Origin: Scedosporium boydii
Taxonomy: Eukaryota; Ascomycota; Sordariomycetes; Microascales; Microascaceae
Assembly (NCBI GenBank): GCA_002221725.1
Contig: NJFT01000279.1
Span: 1 to 48,650, forward strand
Reading direction: 5' to 3'
Length of the DNA stretch: 48,650 nucleotides
Position numbers and translations under genes: made by a program. Below, piece by piece: positions 1 through 10,900 of this stretch. The notes beneath the pieces were generated by a model that was not told the origin of the DNA, did no database searches, and was given only the letters and a program-made list of their open reading frames with translations. Each line of letters opens with the position of its first letter. The stretch's first letter is position 1.

Positions 1-594
1 ATACTAGGTAGTTAGAAGTATTAAAACTAGGGCTATATTACCTTAGTTCTAGTACTATTGATATAAGTAGAATTGATAGATTTCCCTCTTATAGTCCTAA
101 TAGATAGGTTTCTTCTTAAAAATCCCTCTATCTACCTCTTTCTAAGTGGTTGTATATCTCCCTAGGTCCTGAGGATTCTTTCTATAAAAGAGTAGACTTG
201 GGTATAGGTTAGAGGAAGTCCTAGGGCTCCTTAGGTCAGAACCCATGCTGTTAAGTGGGTTTCCTGGGAAGTGCTGAGTCTCTGCATGCTGGAAAAGGCC
301 TCTTTTTTTGGCTGTTGGCCAAGAATGCGGTTTCTGATAGTTGTTCTTGGAATACCCCATTCCTTAGCTGCCTGGGCAGTTGACATCCCATTTGCGATGG
401 CTTTGAGGGCATCCTGAAGGTCATTTTCAGTATATGACTTCATTTTTAGTAGGAAAAGCTGGATACTGAATTTGAAGTGGATTGGAATTGGAATGGTTGA
501 GGAATTCCAGTTGGAATGTGGGAAATGTTGAAATGGCGGTGTGGAATTTGGGGTGGCCGAAAGTGGGGGGTGGCCGCAAGTGGGGGGTCCAACT
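1..594 (-). mobile_element. Pogo/Fot1-like DNA transposon, copy 1 (truncated by the window edge, RIP-mutated body)
   Basis: The terminal inverted repeat lies at 543-594 and abuts a TA dinucleotide at 595-596, as expected for Tc1/mariner-pogo TA target sites. Reading leftward, the transposase start (ATG at 443) opens an intact Psq-type helix-turn-helix that runs about 70 codons to a TAA at 231-233. At that position copy 3 has CAA. From about 233 to position 1 the DNA is AT-rich and matches 37060-37310 of copy 2 in reverse complement. Compared with copy 3, CA and TG dinucleotides have become TA, which is the RIP signature. The remainder of the element lies upstream of the window. Confidence 0.88.
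543..594 (-). repeat. Terminal inverted repeat of transposon copy 1
   Basis: The 52 bp are essentially identical to both ends of copy 2 (36717-36768 and 38544-38595). The tip reads AGTTGGACCCCCCACTTGCG on the minus strand. The repeat contains two adjacent 17-bp units that differ at one base. Confidence 0.9.
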
Positions 595-596
595 TA

Positions 597-918
597 CATA
601 TTTCTTGAAGCACCAGATCTAAATTCACGTCCAGTACCGAATCCGTTGCTTGCCACGGCACATCTCCTGAGATTGAAAGAAAATGCTTACTGACATGCGT
701 CACCATCGACAAGTGACATTTGTATCATGAACCTGAGATCTGGTATCACGTACGATAGTGCTGGACAGGAAAAGTATCCTTCGGGGGCGAATCTTGACTG
801 TGTTCAAATCCGGCCTACGTAAGGTAATGACTGTGCGAACCAGCGCCTGTCCACAACCCTAGCTAGGATCCCTTTTCAGGATCACAAAAATCAGAGTTAC
901 AATACCCTTTTTGTTCCC
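597..918. other. Intergenic, no gene seen
   Basis: About 320 bp separate the transposon end from the 3' end of the dioxygenase gene. I see no coding signal. It should contain the dioxygenase 3' untranslated region. Confidence 0.5.
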
Positions 919-2125
919 TTAGGCAGCAGCCATGACAGGGTTGGAAGCTTCCTTAACTGGCTCCGCTGCAACCGGCACGACCTCGTCCTCGTCCATTCCT
1001 CCAAATAGCATAGACTTGGGAGCCAAAGCCTGAGCCTCAGGCGTGGCCTTGAAAGCCATAAACTTCTCGTCGTGCCACTGGCCGGCCGAGATGTACCTAC
1101 CCTCGCTGTCGGTGAACATGGTGTCGTTCTCGGCCCTGAGGAAGTACGCGATCGAGTATCGGTGCTCGGTTGGGTCATACGGAACGACTCGGTGAATGCA
1201 CGCCTTCATCGTGTGTCCACTGGCGAACCTGAGCGAGTCGCCGACGTTAACGACGACGCTGCCCTCCTTGGGAGGAACAAAACCGAACTGGCGAGTTCCA
1301 GGGGGGCGGATCTGCAGCCCCCACTGCTCGGCGAAGAGGAGGGTCAAAGAGCTAATGTCGGTATGCTTCTGGTGGCCAATGTTCTTGTCATGCTCGGGGT
1401 TAGAGGGGATGTAGTGCATCATAGCAAGAGTGGTGGTGGAAGGGCGGTCGTTTCGGTGCCTGTTCTCGAAACGGTCCTCGCCGGAGAGGCCTAGACCGGT
1501 CGACAAGGCAGACAGGACGGCCTTGGAAACGATGTTGCAGCTGGCAATGGTATTTTCCAATGTCTTGAGGTCTGCGCTGTCCTTGAGAACATCTGGGACG
1601 TGGGGCTTTGCCTTTTGAATCTCGTCTCGAGATACCTATAGAAGAATCACTCGTAAGAACGGGCGGCCTGTGGACTTTTTGTCGTTCTTGACGTAAATAC
1701 AGTTGCGACTCACCTTGACCATCTCGTAACCGTCCCTTGTACCCTTCAGGACGCCGTTGCGGGAGCCAATTGGCTCAAAACTGCTGGTGTCAGGATGTCC
1801 AATGCTCAACCTGGTTGGTGACGGGGCCATTTAGTGCTTACCCGAGATGCGGAGAAACGAGACCGAACTGGTTCTTGGCCTCAAGAGGCTGGTCGAAGAA
1901 TCGATACATGACATCAAGAGTTGACTGAGAGTCCTCGAGAGCTCTCTTTCCGTCGATACCCTTCAGGTCAAGATAGAAATATCCTTCGTCCTGGCAGCAT
2001 CGAACAAGTCTCTGAAGCTCGTCGGGCTCTTGGGACAGGAGCTTTCCAAAGTCGATCGTCTCCATGTCGTACACGGGGACTTGCTGCCCAGCCCACTCAA
2101 CGGTCTTAAGGATCTTTGCCGCCAT
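919..2125 (-). CDS. 2-oxoglutarate/Fe(II)-dependent dioxygenase (isopenicillin-N-synthase-like), 365 aa
   Basis: Three exons join in frame: 2125-1842, 1810-1714 and 1635-919. The introns are 32 nt (1811-1841, GTAAGC...CAG, unusually short) and 78 nt (1636-1713, GTGAGT...TAG). The N-terminal part (about residues 15-125) resembles the DIOX_N domain of non-haem dioxygenases. The C-terminal double-stranded beta-helix carries the iron ligands H218-x-D220 and H275, and the 2-oxoglutarate motif R286-x-S288. Length is typical of the IPNS/flavonol-synthase-like superfamily, which performs hydroxylation, desaturation or ring closure on small molecules. There is no signal peptide, so it is probably cytosolic. 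It is transcribed divergently from the CmcJ-like gene at 3757, with 1.6 kb between the two starts. The substrate cannot be told from sequence. The very short first intron is the weakest point of the model, but the frame and the protein across the joint both fit. Confidence 0.9.
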
Positions 2126-3756
2126 GGTCTCTTAGTACCTACTGGGAGGTTATTTGGTTAAGTATGATGGTTTTAACTGTAATTCACTTCAACGCTGTTT
2201 TCCAATCAATAGGGATTTTCGAGTCGAGTGAAGGCTATTTCTACGTCTCGCTCTCCCGCGGTCTGCTGGTCACAATTATATATACCTTAGTGGTTCGGTT
2301 CAGTATGTGTTCCAAACCATCTGGCCTCCGATTACGGGGAATATCAATTCAGTTCCTCTCCCAAGTTTACCGTTCCCCGCATGATGTACTTTACCATCTC
2401 CGCTTCTTGGCCTGTTTATCCTGATAATTGGGCCCAAGGATGAGGGTCATCACACCTTGGTATCATTACTTTTAAGCAGCTCACCCTGAGAACCGGTAGC
2501 GGTTGTAGATATGGGCGGAAATGGGGGGATGCAGATGCACCGTCACGGCTCGACTCGATATGTCAGCTTTTCGCTCTGCCGGCAGATCGAATTTCTAGGT
2601 GCCTTGAAGGCTCCTGTTGTATATTGTGAGGGGTCGTGATGAGTCCTTGGTTCTCCCAGTCTATCATCTTGACACGGCAGATATGAGCAAGTTTTCAAGC
2701 TTCGGTGTCCAACGAGCTGGAGGCCACACCATTACGTATCCGATATGATATATATCTTTCATTCGTCATTCGCCCTTGGCGTCCTCCGTCCTGTTAGTAA
2801 TGTGATTGATGTTGTGGCTCAGACAAGACGAAGGCCGAGGAGACGAGGAATCGATAGCATATATTGCAGATGCCAATGCATGATATATTGCATGGACACG
2901 ACTCCATGAGTGACCGAGGGCATCGCTTGAGCGTAGAGTTCCGAGGGATGCAGTTCAATATCCACCTTTGATGCATGCACCTGGTTGCAGTGACGCTATC
3001 GCCAAGATCGCCGATCACCCCCGCAATTTATTCGCTCGTTTGGAGTCTAGCTTCCTGCATGGACTAACTGCCGAAGAGTTTAAATGTATTCCTTAAGTCT
3101 ACTCCCGCCAGATCCGAGTGCTTCGACGGCAGGGGAGAACAAGAGAATAAACCGAAGCTGCAACTGCAACTGTAGCTACGACGACATGTCTTCTCCTTCT
3201 TCCTGTGTTTCCACCCCGCCGCCCTTACAATGTTGTGGAATGTGGATGAACACCCATCTTAGACATGGGACTTGGATAGGACTAAAGTATTCATAACCGA
3301 TATAAATGAAGCCGAGTGGAACTACCGAGAACGTCTCGGGGATGAAAAATGCAAGAAAAATCTTGTCCCGTGATCTCCACGCATCTATGCCGTCCTCACA
3401 GGTTCGCGTGATTGTTCCACCGAGAACTGCGTATGTTGATCGTTCCTATTTTAGGGGCCTTCTGCAACGGCGCTCGTGCTCCCGCTTTCGTATGCAGTTA
3501 AAACACCCCCACGGCACGCGAGTATGGCAAGTGCGGGGGTCTTGCAGGCGGGGTTTCGATTCAATTCAGGCTGCTGGAGCTTCGGACGGGTTGAGTGCAG
3601 ATTTAAGCAACACTGAGCGACTCTGTGCATCCGATCCGCGGGGGAGAACATAACCTGGACTTGAACGTCTGAATGAGCAAAGGGTATTTTCGTGCTGCCG
3701 TGGCTGATGCATATCATTAGGAATAACCCAACTGTCAAAGTCAACACCAAGTCACC
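2126..3756. promoter_or_regulatory. Shared 1.6-kb divergent promoter region
   Basis: This is the spacer between the starts of the minus-strand dioxygenase (2125) and the plus-strand CmcJ/AsaB-like gene (3757). Only short, unconvincing open frames occur. Because both neighbours point outward, control sites for both genes should lie here. I could not define a specific operator. Confidence 0.45.
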
Positions 3757-4913
3757 ATGGCCACCTCAACTGTAGCGACAGAAGTGCAACAAGACCGCGG
3801 AGCAGGCTTGGCACTGAAACATGGACCTACCCAGAACGATGTTGCCACGTCGCTCAACTACTACAACGATCCGGGAGATGGCTCCTCACCGGAGCCAGTC
3901 TACGTAAAGACGTGAGACATGAGTCCTTAACTAATCCCATAAAACGTATTCATCGTTGCACTTGTACCCACTAACAATCGTTTCTTCTCGATGAAAGAAC
4001 TACAGTCACTAATAAGAGAGCCACGATTGCTGTTCCGGTCATCGTGACGGACATCACAGGCCAGGAGGAGGACTTCACCTTGGATGGCCACGGATTTCAG
4101 CTCGTCCGTCACGAAGTCAAGGCTGGGTGCCAAAAAGATGGATACAAGGATGAGGCTCAAATAGAAGCTGAATACTACCCGGAGATGGAACAGCTCCTAA
4201 AAGACGTGTAAGTTTTTTCACCGCATCACCACCACCAAATGAGGATAGGGCCCCCTTTCTAACTTTAGCAGTACTGGTGCCTCGCGTGTGTTCATCTTTG
4301 ACCACAAGACTCGGCATGGACCTACAAACTGGCATAGTCTCGGGGCCGGGAACCAGGCTCTTCGCGGTCCCATTCTTCGTGCGCACGTGGATCAATCATA
4401 TGCTGGCGCCGAATTGGATTTAAGATGGCATCTGCCTGATGAGGCAGATGAGCTCCTCCAGCGCCGGTGGCAGATCATAAATGTAGGTAGTTTGCTCTTC
4501 AGGCTACCGTTCGAGTCTCTCTCAGGACGTGTTAACAAGCTTTTGGCGCCATCGTTGGGGCCATTCCCGCCACATAGGCATGGAGACCCATCAAAACCAT
4601 ATACAAAGATCCATTCGCAGTAGCCGATTCAAATAGCGTCGCAGAAGAGGACCTAGTCGCCGCAAGAATCATATACGAAGATCACGAGCGGGAGACTTGG
4701 ACTGTGAAGCCTTCGCTAGCACACAGATGGTATTTTAAATATGCACAGCAGCCAGACGAGGTTCTACTCGTCAAATGCTATGATTCGCTGCATGGAGTCG
4801 CGCGTCGGGCAGCACATTCGGCATTCCAGAATCCCCAACATATCGACGGCGCGTGGAGAGAGAGCATTGAGATAAGGACAATGGTCTTTTACGACGATGG
4901 AAGGGTTGAATAG
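3757..4913 (+). CDS. CmcJ/AsaB/GA4-desaturase-family oxidoreductase, about 303 aa
   Basis: Four exons splice in frame: 3757-3911, 3998-4207, 4272-4482 and 4578-4913. All introns are GT-AG (86, 64 and 95 nt), and the first carries a CTAAC branch site. The product fits the fungal family annotated variously as GA4 desaturase, AsaB hydroxylase/desaturase or 7-alpha-cephem-methoxylase (CmcJ)-like, which usually has about 280-310 residues. Landmarks are an N-terminal stretch ending near PVYV, a central segment with FDHKTR and an H-x-D-Q-S-Y element (RAHVDQSY), a W-R-P-I-K segment opening the last exon, and a C-terminal region with LVKCYDS and R-x-S-I-E-I-R. Members occur as tailoring enzymes in fungal secondary-metabolite clusters. 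The last acceptor of intron 2 is a tandem NAGNAG (4268 or 4271), which would add or drop one residue. The substrate is unknown. Confidence 0.88.
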
Positions 4914-6190
4914 TTAAGGGAGGTGTGAATAAGGAGAGGGTTTTTGATAGGCATCTTAAATCTTAGAGCAAGGGACACCCAGCCATAAATCGCCAATTGA
5001 GCGTAAAACTGTCTCCGATAGCAATTTTTTTTTTTTTTTTTTTTCGTTTCTTGCGTTGTCTGTCCTCTCTCTCGCTACTCTAAGCGCAACGGTAACACTC
5101 ACCATGCAGCAGCCAGTAGGGTTCATCTTCGTCACGACACACACACCTATTTAGTAGACGCCACTTCTTAGTCTTTATTTTTTTAAGGAAAAAAAAAAAA
5201 TGCGTTGGAGCGCTAATCGGCGCGACCCTTGCCGCGTTTCTATTTTCATCCCGCTATGCCAGTGTTTTGTATTTTGGAGGGGTGATTTTGAGTGTGGGAT
5301 TGTCCTTTTTACGGCCTTGAAGGAGTTGGGGTCCTTGGAGTAGTGCAGGAATAAGCTGCAAGGGGCTCCGCTTCAAAAGCTGGCTCAAATGAAACGAAGC
5401 TTGGGATACGGCTGCCGCTCCACCTTGAAAGGGGAATTACTGGATAGAAGCCCACTCTACGGCTGGATCAATCGGAATTGATTTGTTCAGTCGGCCTAAC
5501 ATGATCTTGGGATTGGGGGCGGCGATGCCTGGTGTGGGTGCTCCTCGATCCTGATTCCTGCAGCGTGCTTCCTTCAGGGCTGTTCCCCTGTCCCCCCTGA
5601 ACCGCCACCCGCGAATTGAATCCTCGTCTGACAATTGGCCTGAATGGAGTTGTCTAAAAGGCTATGCAATAAATAGATGCTACTTAGACTTCGTTATTGA
5701 AGTTTCCCAATGAACGCTTACAGCCCGCCGACTGGCATCAAGAGACAAGAGACTAAATTTATCGGATGGCAAACTGAAAGCGGCTATGCTGGCGCCTGCT
5801 GCAACTCACCCTCCAATGGCTAAGCTTTGCTGGCACTGCCACCAGAGAAGTTATTCCCGTCGGTGTATGTATGTAGTGCCTTTTTTTACTTGCGGCGATA
5901 ATTAAGGGTTCACGACGTCTGATCCTCACGAATCCTGCGACGATATGCTACGAATAGGCCCCACGTAAGACCGAAGACATCATCTGCACCAATTGTCCAT
6001 CCACAGAATCAAGAATTCTTCAAGTCACCGAACGCCGTGCAGCCCGTTTTTGAATATAAAAGAGAGGTCTCTTGGCATCGCCAATCGTTTCTTTCCAGAG
6101 CCGGAACCACAAGCTCAGAGCTCCAAGAACTCGATCTTCCCTTGCAGTCTAATATTTCAAGTTTTGTTTCCATTATCGTGACACCCAGTC
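4914..6190. other. Intergenic with poly-T tracts, no gene seen
   Basis: This 1.3-kb gap holds homopolymer T around 5027-5044 and an A/T-rich run around 5176-5200. Short open frames here lack coding character. The last few hundred bases should be the promoter of the secreted-protein gene at 6191. Confidence 0.5.
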
Positions 6191-7720
6191 ATGAAACCTA
6201 CCATTGCGCTTGTTGCCTTGACGGCTTCTGCGACGGCCTCGCCTCTGCTTGATAGGCGAGACGACGTCCTTGACAACAAAGATACGCTTTGCAAAGGTTG
6301 GGACCTACGAGCCCCAGAGGTGTAGATGCTCTTTGGGATAAGACTGCTGCGGGCGTATCGCTCGATTTGTTTATCAAGACTCGGTGGGGTGAGTCTCTGC
6401 CCTCTTCATCGTGATTCTCGGAAATGGAATGGATCAAGGCTCGTACTAATCAACCTGAGCCTGGAAATAGAACATGAACACAACTGGATCAAGAACATGG
6501 AAGACCAGGCCCAAGGCGGGACCTCAGGCAAGTCTGGTGCCGCCGGCTGTGCCGCGCTAGGTAACGAGTGCAATCCCATGGACGGCATGAGCTGCAGCGA
6601 CCAGTGGGACCGGTTTGGAACCAACCCACTCGGCAAGAACTCGTACTGGATCTTCCAAGCTGTCCGTGGCATGCACTCAAAATTCCGCGAGCTGAGCAGA
6701 CAACTCACACAGGAGACCCTCATCAATGGCTTGAGGATTGGCAAGATGGTCTCCGACTTTGATGGGAACGAGAACAGTCCGGGTCAAGCGATGGCCTGGA
6801 TTGCCGGTGCTGCCACCATCGGTAATGCCATCGGGGGCGTAGCGCCCGGAGTTGTACGTTGTATTAACCCTATCTCCGCGATCTCAGTTCTTGCCCTTTT
6901 ATTCAATTCCCGCTGACATGTGTTGTTCTTCTCGCAGGGCTCCATCGTTGCCGCAGGCTTCGGTACCATAGGCGGCCTATTTACCGGCCTCGCCGCCCTG
7001 AGTGAGGACCAGCCCGTCGACCAAGGCACCATATCAGGGGCCCTCGCTGACGCTTTCCAACAAGTCTCCGGCGCGCTCGAAAAGACCCTTCGGATTGCCA
7101 CGGGTGGCGGTACCAGTGCAGACGAGTACAACTCCCTACCGGCACCCAAATGGGACACCTACGAGTCCAAGATTGCCAAGTTTTTCAACGGCGGCTGGTT
7201 CCTCCTCGACGACGACGAGGATATTGTCCGCCAGACAGTCGGGTCCATCAGCGGCAACATCCAGACCAAGGTGGCCAACGATGTCATAAAGGCCGCTCGC
7301 TTCCATCTCGTGGCTGACAGGCGCGAAAACGTCCGTTCTCGCGAGTCGTGCGGCTTTGCTCCTGGCCGCCAGTGGCTCGAGCTCAAGCCCGGCGAGGAAT
7401 ACTGCTGCTACCTCATGCGGCACAACACCAATCCAAACCGCGACAATGAATGGGTTGAGGCCAGCCCGGATATTTACGATAAGATGGCCTCGTACGGCCT
7501 CGGCAACCGTGAGCCCTACTATCGCGCCAGCATCAACTGCGCCCTCAACGGTGGCGATGACAAGGACAAGATCGATCTCAAGAATATGATTTTCGGCCAG
7601 ATACCAACATGCTTCTTTAACTTGCCTACCGTCTTTATCGACCCTGATAACGAGGCTGGATGCGGTAGCCCCTTTGATCATGCGACATGTGATTATCTCA
7701 AATCTACTCCGGTTTCGTAG
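6191..7720 (+). CDS. Secreted protein of unknown function with hydrophobic hairpin; 2-bp frameshift in exon 1
   Basis: The ATG at 6191 opens a clear signal peptide (hydrophobic core, Ala-rich cleavage region, then a dibasic-like DRRDD). Three exons are indicated: 6191-6388, 6471-6853 and 6938-7720, with GT-AG introns of 82 and 84 nt carrying CTAAT/CTGAC branch sites. Exon 1 does not stay open. The signal-peptide frame hits TAG at 6323-6325, just after the repeated GT in GAGGTGTAG (6317-6325), while the following coding stretch up to the splice site is open two bases out of phase. The mature protein is Cys-bearing, with a Gly/Ala-rich hydrophobic double segment spanning the exon 2/3 junction, then an acidic region and a Cys-rich C-terminus. 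It resembles uncharacterised secreted proteins of filamentous fungi, possibly the DUF7872 type (recalled, not checked). I assign no function. The frameshift could be a real null allele or a sequencing error. Confidence 0.75.
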
Positions 7721-7991
7721 GTGTGGAGTGAAGCTAGGTTGAGAGTGGTGTTCCGCAATTGTTGTTTATGTAACGAGTTCACGGCGTTTTGGAGTTTGTT
7801 ATGTGATACTGCGAGAGCTGGGATGCTCTGTCTCATAGGGCGGTCGTCCTCGTTATGGGCCGTCCCAGTTTGCCTGTCTGACATTTGGTATAATAAGTTT
7901 ATATTCCTATTTAGCGTCAAAGATGCATATTCTCGAAGTAAACAGTCTTGAAATTTTTGTTAAAATATGGCCGGCCATCCATTAATATTTA

Positions 7992-8456
7992 ATGAACGCA
8001 GCTTCAGTCGAGGTCCTGTTTCCGACCTCGGATATAGCGCCTCATTCGTGGCCAACAAGCACAAGAAGCCTTCTCGGGCACAACCTAGATAGTATAGTGA
8101 CAACGCTATTTCTCGTCCACGGTCATGATTCGCCGTGGCTAGTAATAGCCCGAGTCAACGCAGTTGGTGAAGTCCTAGAGTATCGTTCAGGCGACCTCTC
8201 TAAAAAGATTAGGACTGAACACATCCCGGCCCGGTCTCTCAGCCTAAGACTTTACTCTTCCCTTCATTCCACCCGAGAAGCTTCGGTAACTCTCCTTGCC
8301 GTGCAGAATGGCTTTTCTTGTGATTTGGTCGAGATGGACCAACCCAAGCGAGAGCTCGGAAATATCGCTTCAGTTTCGAGCGGGCATTATTACAACCATG
8401 AACGGAAAATTATTTTCGAGCACTGTTTTAAAGTCCGGATACGCCGAGCTGATTAA
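7992..8456 (+). CDS. Doubtful hypothetical ORF, 154 aa
   Basis: A single open frame starts at ATG 7992 and overlaps the 3' end of the minus-strand regulator gene (8428) by 29 bp. Its composition is not obviously random: it has a hydrophobic strand-like stretch (LFLVHGHDSPWLVIARV), with charged and aliphatic residues alternating after it. I recognise no family, signal peptide or membrane segment. It may be a small gene, a fragment of a decayed one, or chance. Confidence 0.22.
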   Translation: MNAASVEVLFPTSDIAPHSWPTSTRSLLGHNLDSIVTTLFLVHGHDSPWLVIARVNAVGEVLEYRSGDLSKKIRTEHIPARSLSLRLYSSLHSTREASVTLLAVQNGFSCDLVEMDQPKRELGNIASVSSGHYYNHERKIIFEHCFKVRIRRAD

Positions 8457-10900
8457 AGAAGTCAAATCCTAGAAACTCTTCGAAAGACATATCCGGATCC
8501 GCCATAATGCCAATTGAAGGAGCCTCTCCATGTGGGTTCGGGTGTTTGGTGCCGATTTCTGCCGAATCAGGACCCTTACAGCTGGATATACCAACAAGGG
8601 TTCTTGAGTTGCTCGTTTCTTTAGACATGCTCCCAGGCTGGTCGAGAAGTTCAGCCAAGCCCTTTTGAACAAGGACACGCTCGAAGAGATACAGCGTCCG
8701 TTCGACAGTGGGAAAGTCGCGGACTTCTCTCATAAACATGATGCTCCGCCGTATAAAGGCATGGGTCATGAATGTATTTACGTGAGAATCGTGTTCTTCC
8801 ACACTTGACTCAAGCCGAATGGCAAGGACGGTAAACAGGCAGCCAACACTGGAGAGTGTTAGTTGGTGATTGGCACTAGAGTATTGAGAGAGGGCGTGGT
8901 CATACAAAGTGAGGGGAAGCATTTTCACCATGCCGTCCGTTATTGCCCTTCCGACAAGTGTATCCAGCTCGAACATGGAAGTCTGGAGACGTTGGGCTAA
9001 CCATGCGGTTGAGGTTCTTTCTTCATCCCGTGATTTCTTCAACACTGCACGGTAAAGTATACACTCGAACCGACAGCTCGTGGCGGCAAGGATCATAGGG
9101 AGGATATTATCACGTACATCATCTGGGTACTGCTGGATCCGCATTATGTCGGGGAGAGACGAGCGCCAGGAAACGAACTGATCCGCTAGCTCTTTACGAT
9201 TTCCAGTTCGCCGGCTTTTCATTGACGTGAGACATCTTTCGCCTGTGGAATAAGGTCAGCAAACCTTGGAAGCTTTTATTCGTCGTTTCTGTCCCTTACC
9301 AATCAAAGACAACTTGCTGATCTCGATCATGTATAGTTTCTGCTGTCGCGTAATGGGTGAGAATAAGTGCATGTATGAAGTTGCGGAGCCGGCCTCATCC
9401 CAATCATCTTCTGTTAAGAGCCCAGTCACACAGTCACTACTGTCAAACATCCTCATGTTCCTCAGACCCGTGAGAGACATCGATATGTCGCGAACCTTGA
9501 AGGAATGGTTTAGTAGAAATTGGGAACCAGATCATCAAGAGCCCGGAACGTAGACTCACATATAATGACCACCATATCCGTCGGCACAGTTTCCGAGTTT
9601 GTGAATCGATATCATTAGAAATATTACTGTAGGGGCGGGAACTTGTAGTTAGCCGTGAATCCTCAGAAGATCAGAGTTACACACGCACTTTTGATGTAGG
9701 CCCATGTTCACGGCGATCCGCCCTGCATTTTCGAGCCAGTACCGAAAGTCCTTGTCTAGAGGAATGGAAAAAGCGACTGTTCCAAGGATAAGAGAGCTCT
9801 GGAGCATCCTCAATTGGCTTTTTTCATATCCCAAGTCATACAAGAGGCCCGCTCGGTAAAGAAACTCCCTCTGAGCCGTCACTCGATTCTCGAAGCCACA
9901 ATTTTTGAGGAGCTCCAGGGGCGCAAACTGGGCAGCACATGCTAATATCGCTTGCATCAAGAGCGGCGGTGCGTTTTCTCTTCCGTACAATTTGGCAAAC
10001 TCGAGTCGATCAAATACCGGCGCATAGGGGTAGCATGACTCAAAGTAAACCTTCACCAACTGATCACTACCCACAGTAAAATATTATTATCTGTCTGCTT
10101 GTAGGGCAGAGCTTGTCAAGGAAAAAGAGACGTACCGAAAAGGCTTAGGCGGAAGTGTAAAGGCTCCCTTTTTGTCAAGGAACGTGAGATCTATATCGTC
10201 TAAAGGCGGTCGTCCAGTTTCCTCCATAGTCTGGCCTCGCCTCCTCCCCGAGTCAACTCCGTGGATCAGAGGATGGGCCTTTGTAAGACGACGTATCTCC
10301 GTGTCACCAATGAGGCCCCCCAAAACGGTGAAATAGTGCATGCTACTGGGGTACTCAATGAGGTCCTTGCCTGGCCCAGACACGGTGATTACGTCCTCCG
10401 AAAGAGGCGGTACTGGGAGAACTGTAGGTATATCATATTGCCCTTGCACAACGCTTTGCCGCTCTTCGGCACTTTCGGCCCCGATTAGGGTTGAATTCTG
10501 GAATTGGGTTCATTTCACTTGTTAGCATATTCTCGCGATCTTGATGTCTCCTGGCAACTTCTAGTAAGTTTGAGGCTTACCTGCGAATTGTCCAATGGAA
10601 CGAAGTGGGAAAAGGCTTCTGAGGGGGATTCACTGGGCGATAGAACTGGGTTTTGCGAGACAGAAGAGGTTCTCTGATGTATCCCTTGCCGCCGACTAGA
10701 CTCGAGAGTAAGCAAGCTGTCTGTGAGAATGGTAAACAGAACGAGTGATGATTGTCCTACGTTCTGGGTTTCCTGCTAACGCGCACGCAACGGTCAACAC
10801 AGTTGCGCTCCACGCATCTACGACAAGGTAATCCCGTCTCTGCAGCATCACAGCGCACCTTCCGGCTATGACATGGTACACAAGCCTTACTCAATGTCAT
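8428..10900 (-). CDS. Zn2Cys6 fungal transcription factor with fungal-specific (MHR) domain, 697 aa
   Basis: Seven exons splice in frame: 10900-10761, 10716-10581, 10497-10136, 10066-9689, 9626-9560, 9495-9300 and 9242-8428. Introns range from 44 to 83 nt, several with CTAAC branch sites. The N-terminus carries the binuclear zinc cluster: C7-x2-C10-x6-C17-x8-C26-x2-C29, with the sixth ligand C38 (or C34). The middle holds the fungal_trans domain, including the hallmark RRIWWSLY, where the donor just upstream could be 6 nt further on (9683). The C-terminal part is helical. Such proteins bind CGG-type DNA sites in the nucleus and often control neighbouring transport or metabolic genes. It is divergent from the DHA1 transporter at 11456 with 555 bp between starts, so it is a good candidate regulator of that gene and of the monooxygenase beyond it. 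Confidence 0.92.
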
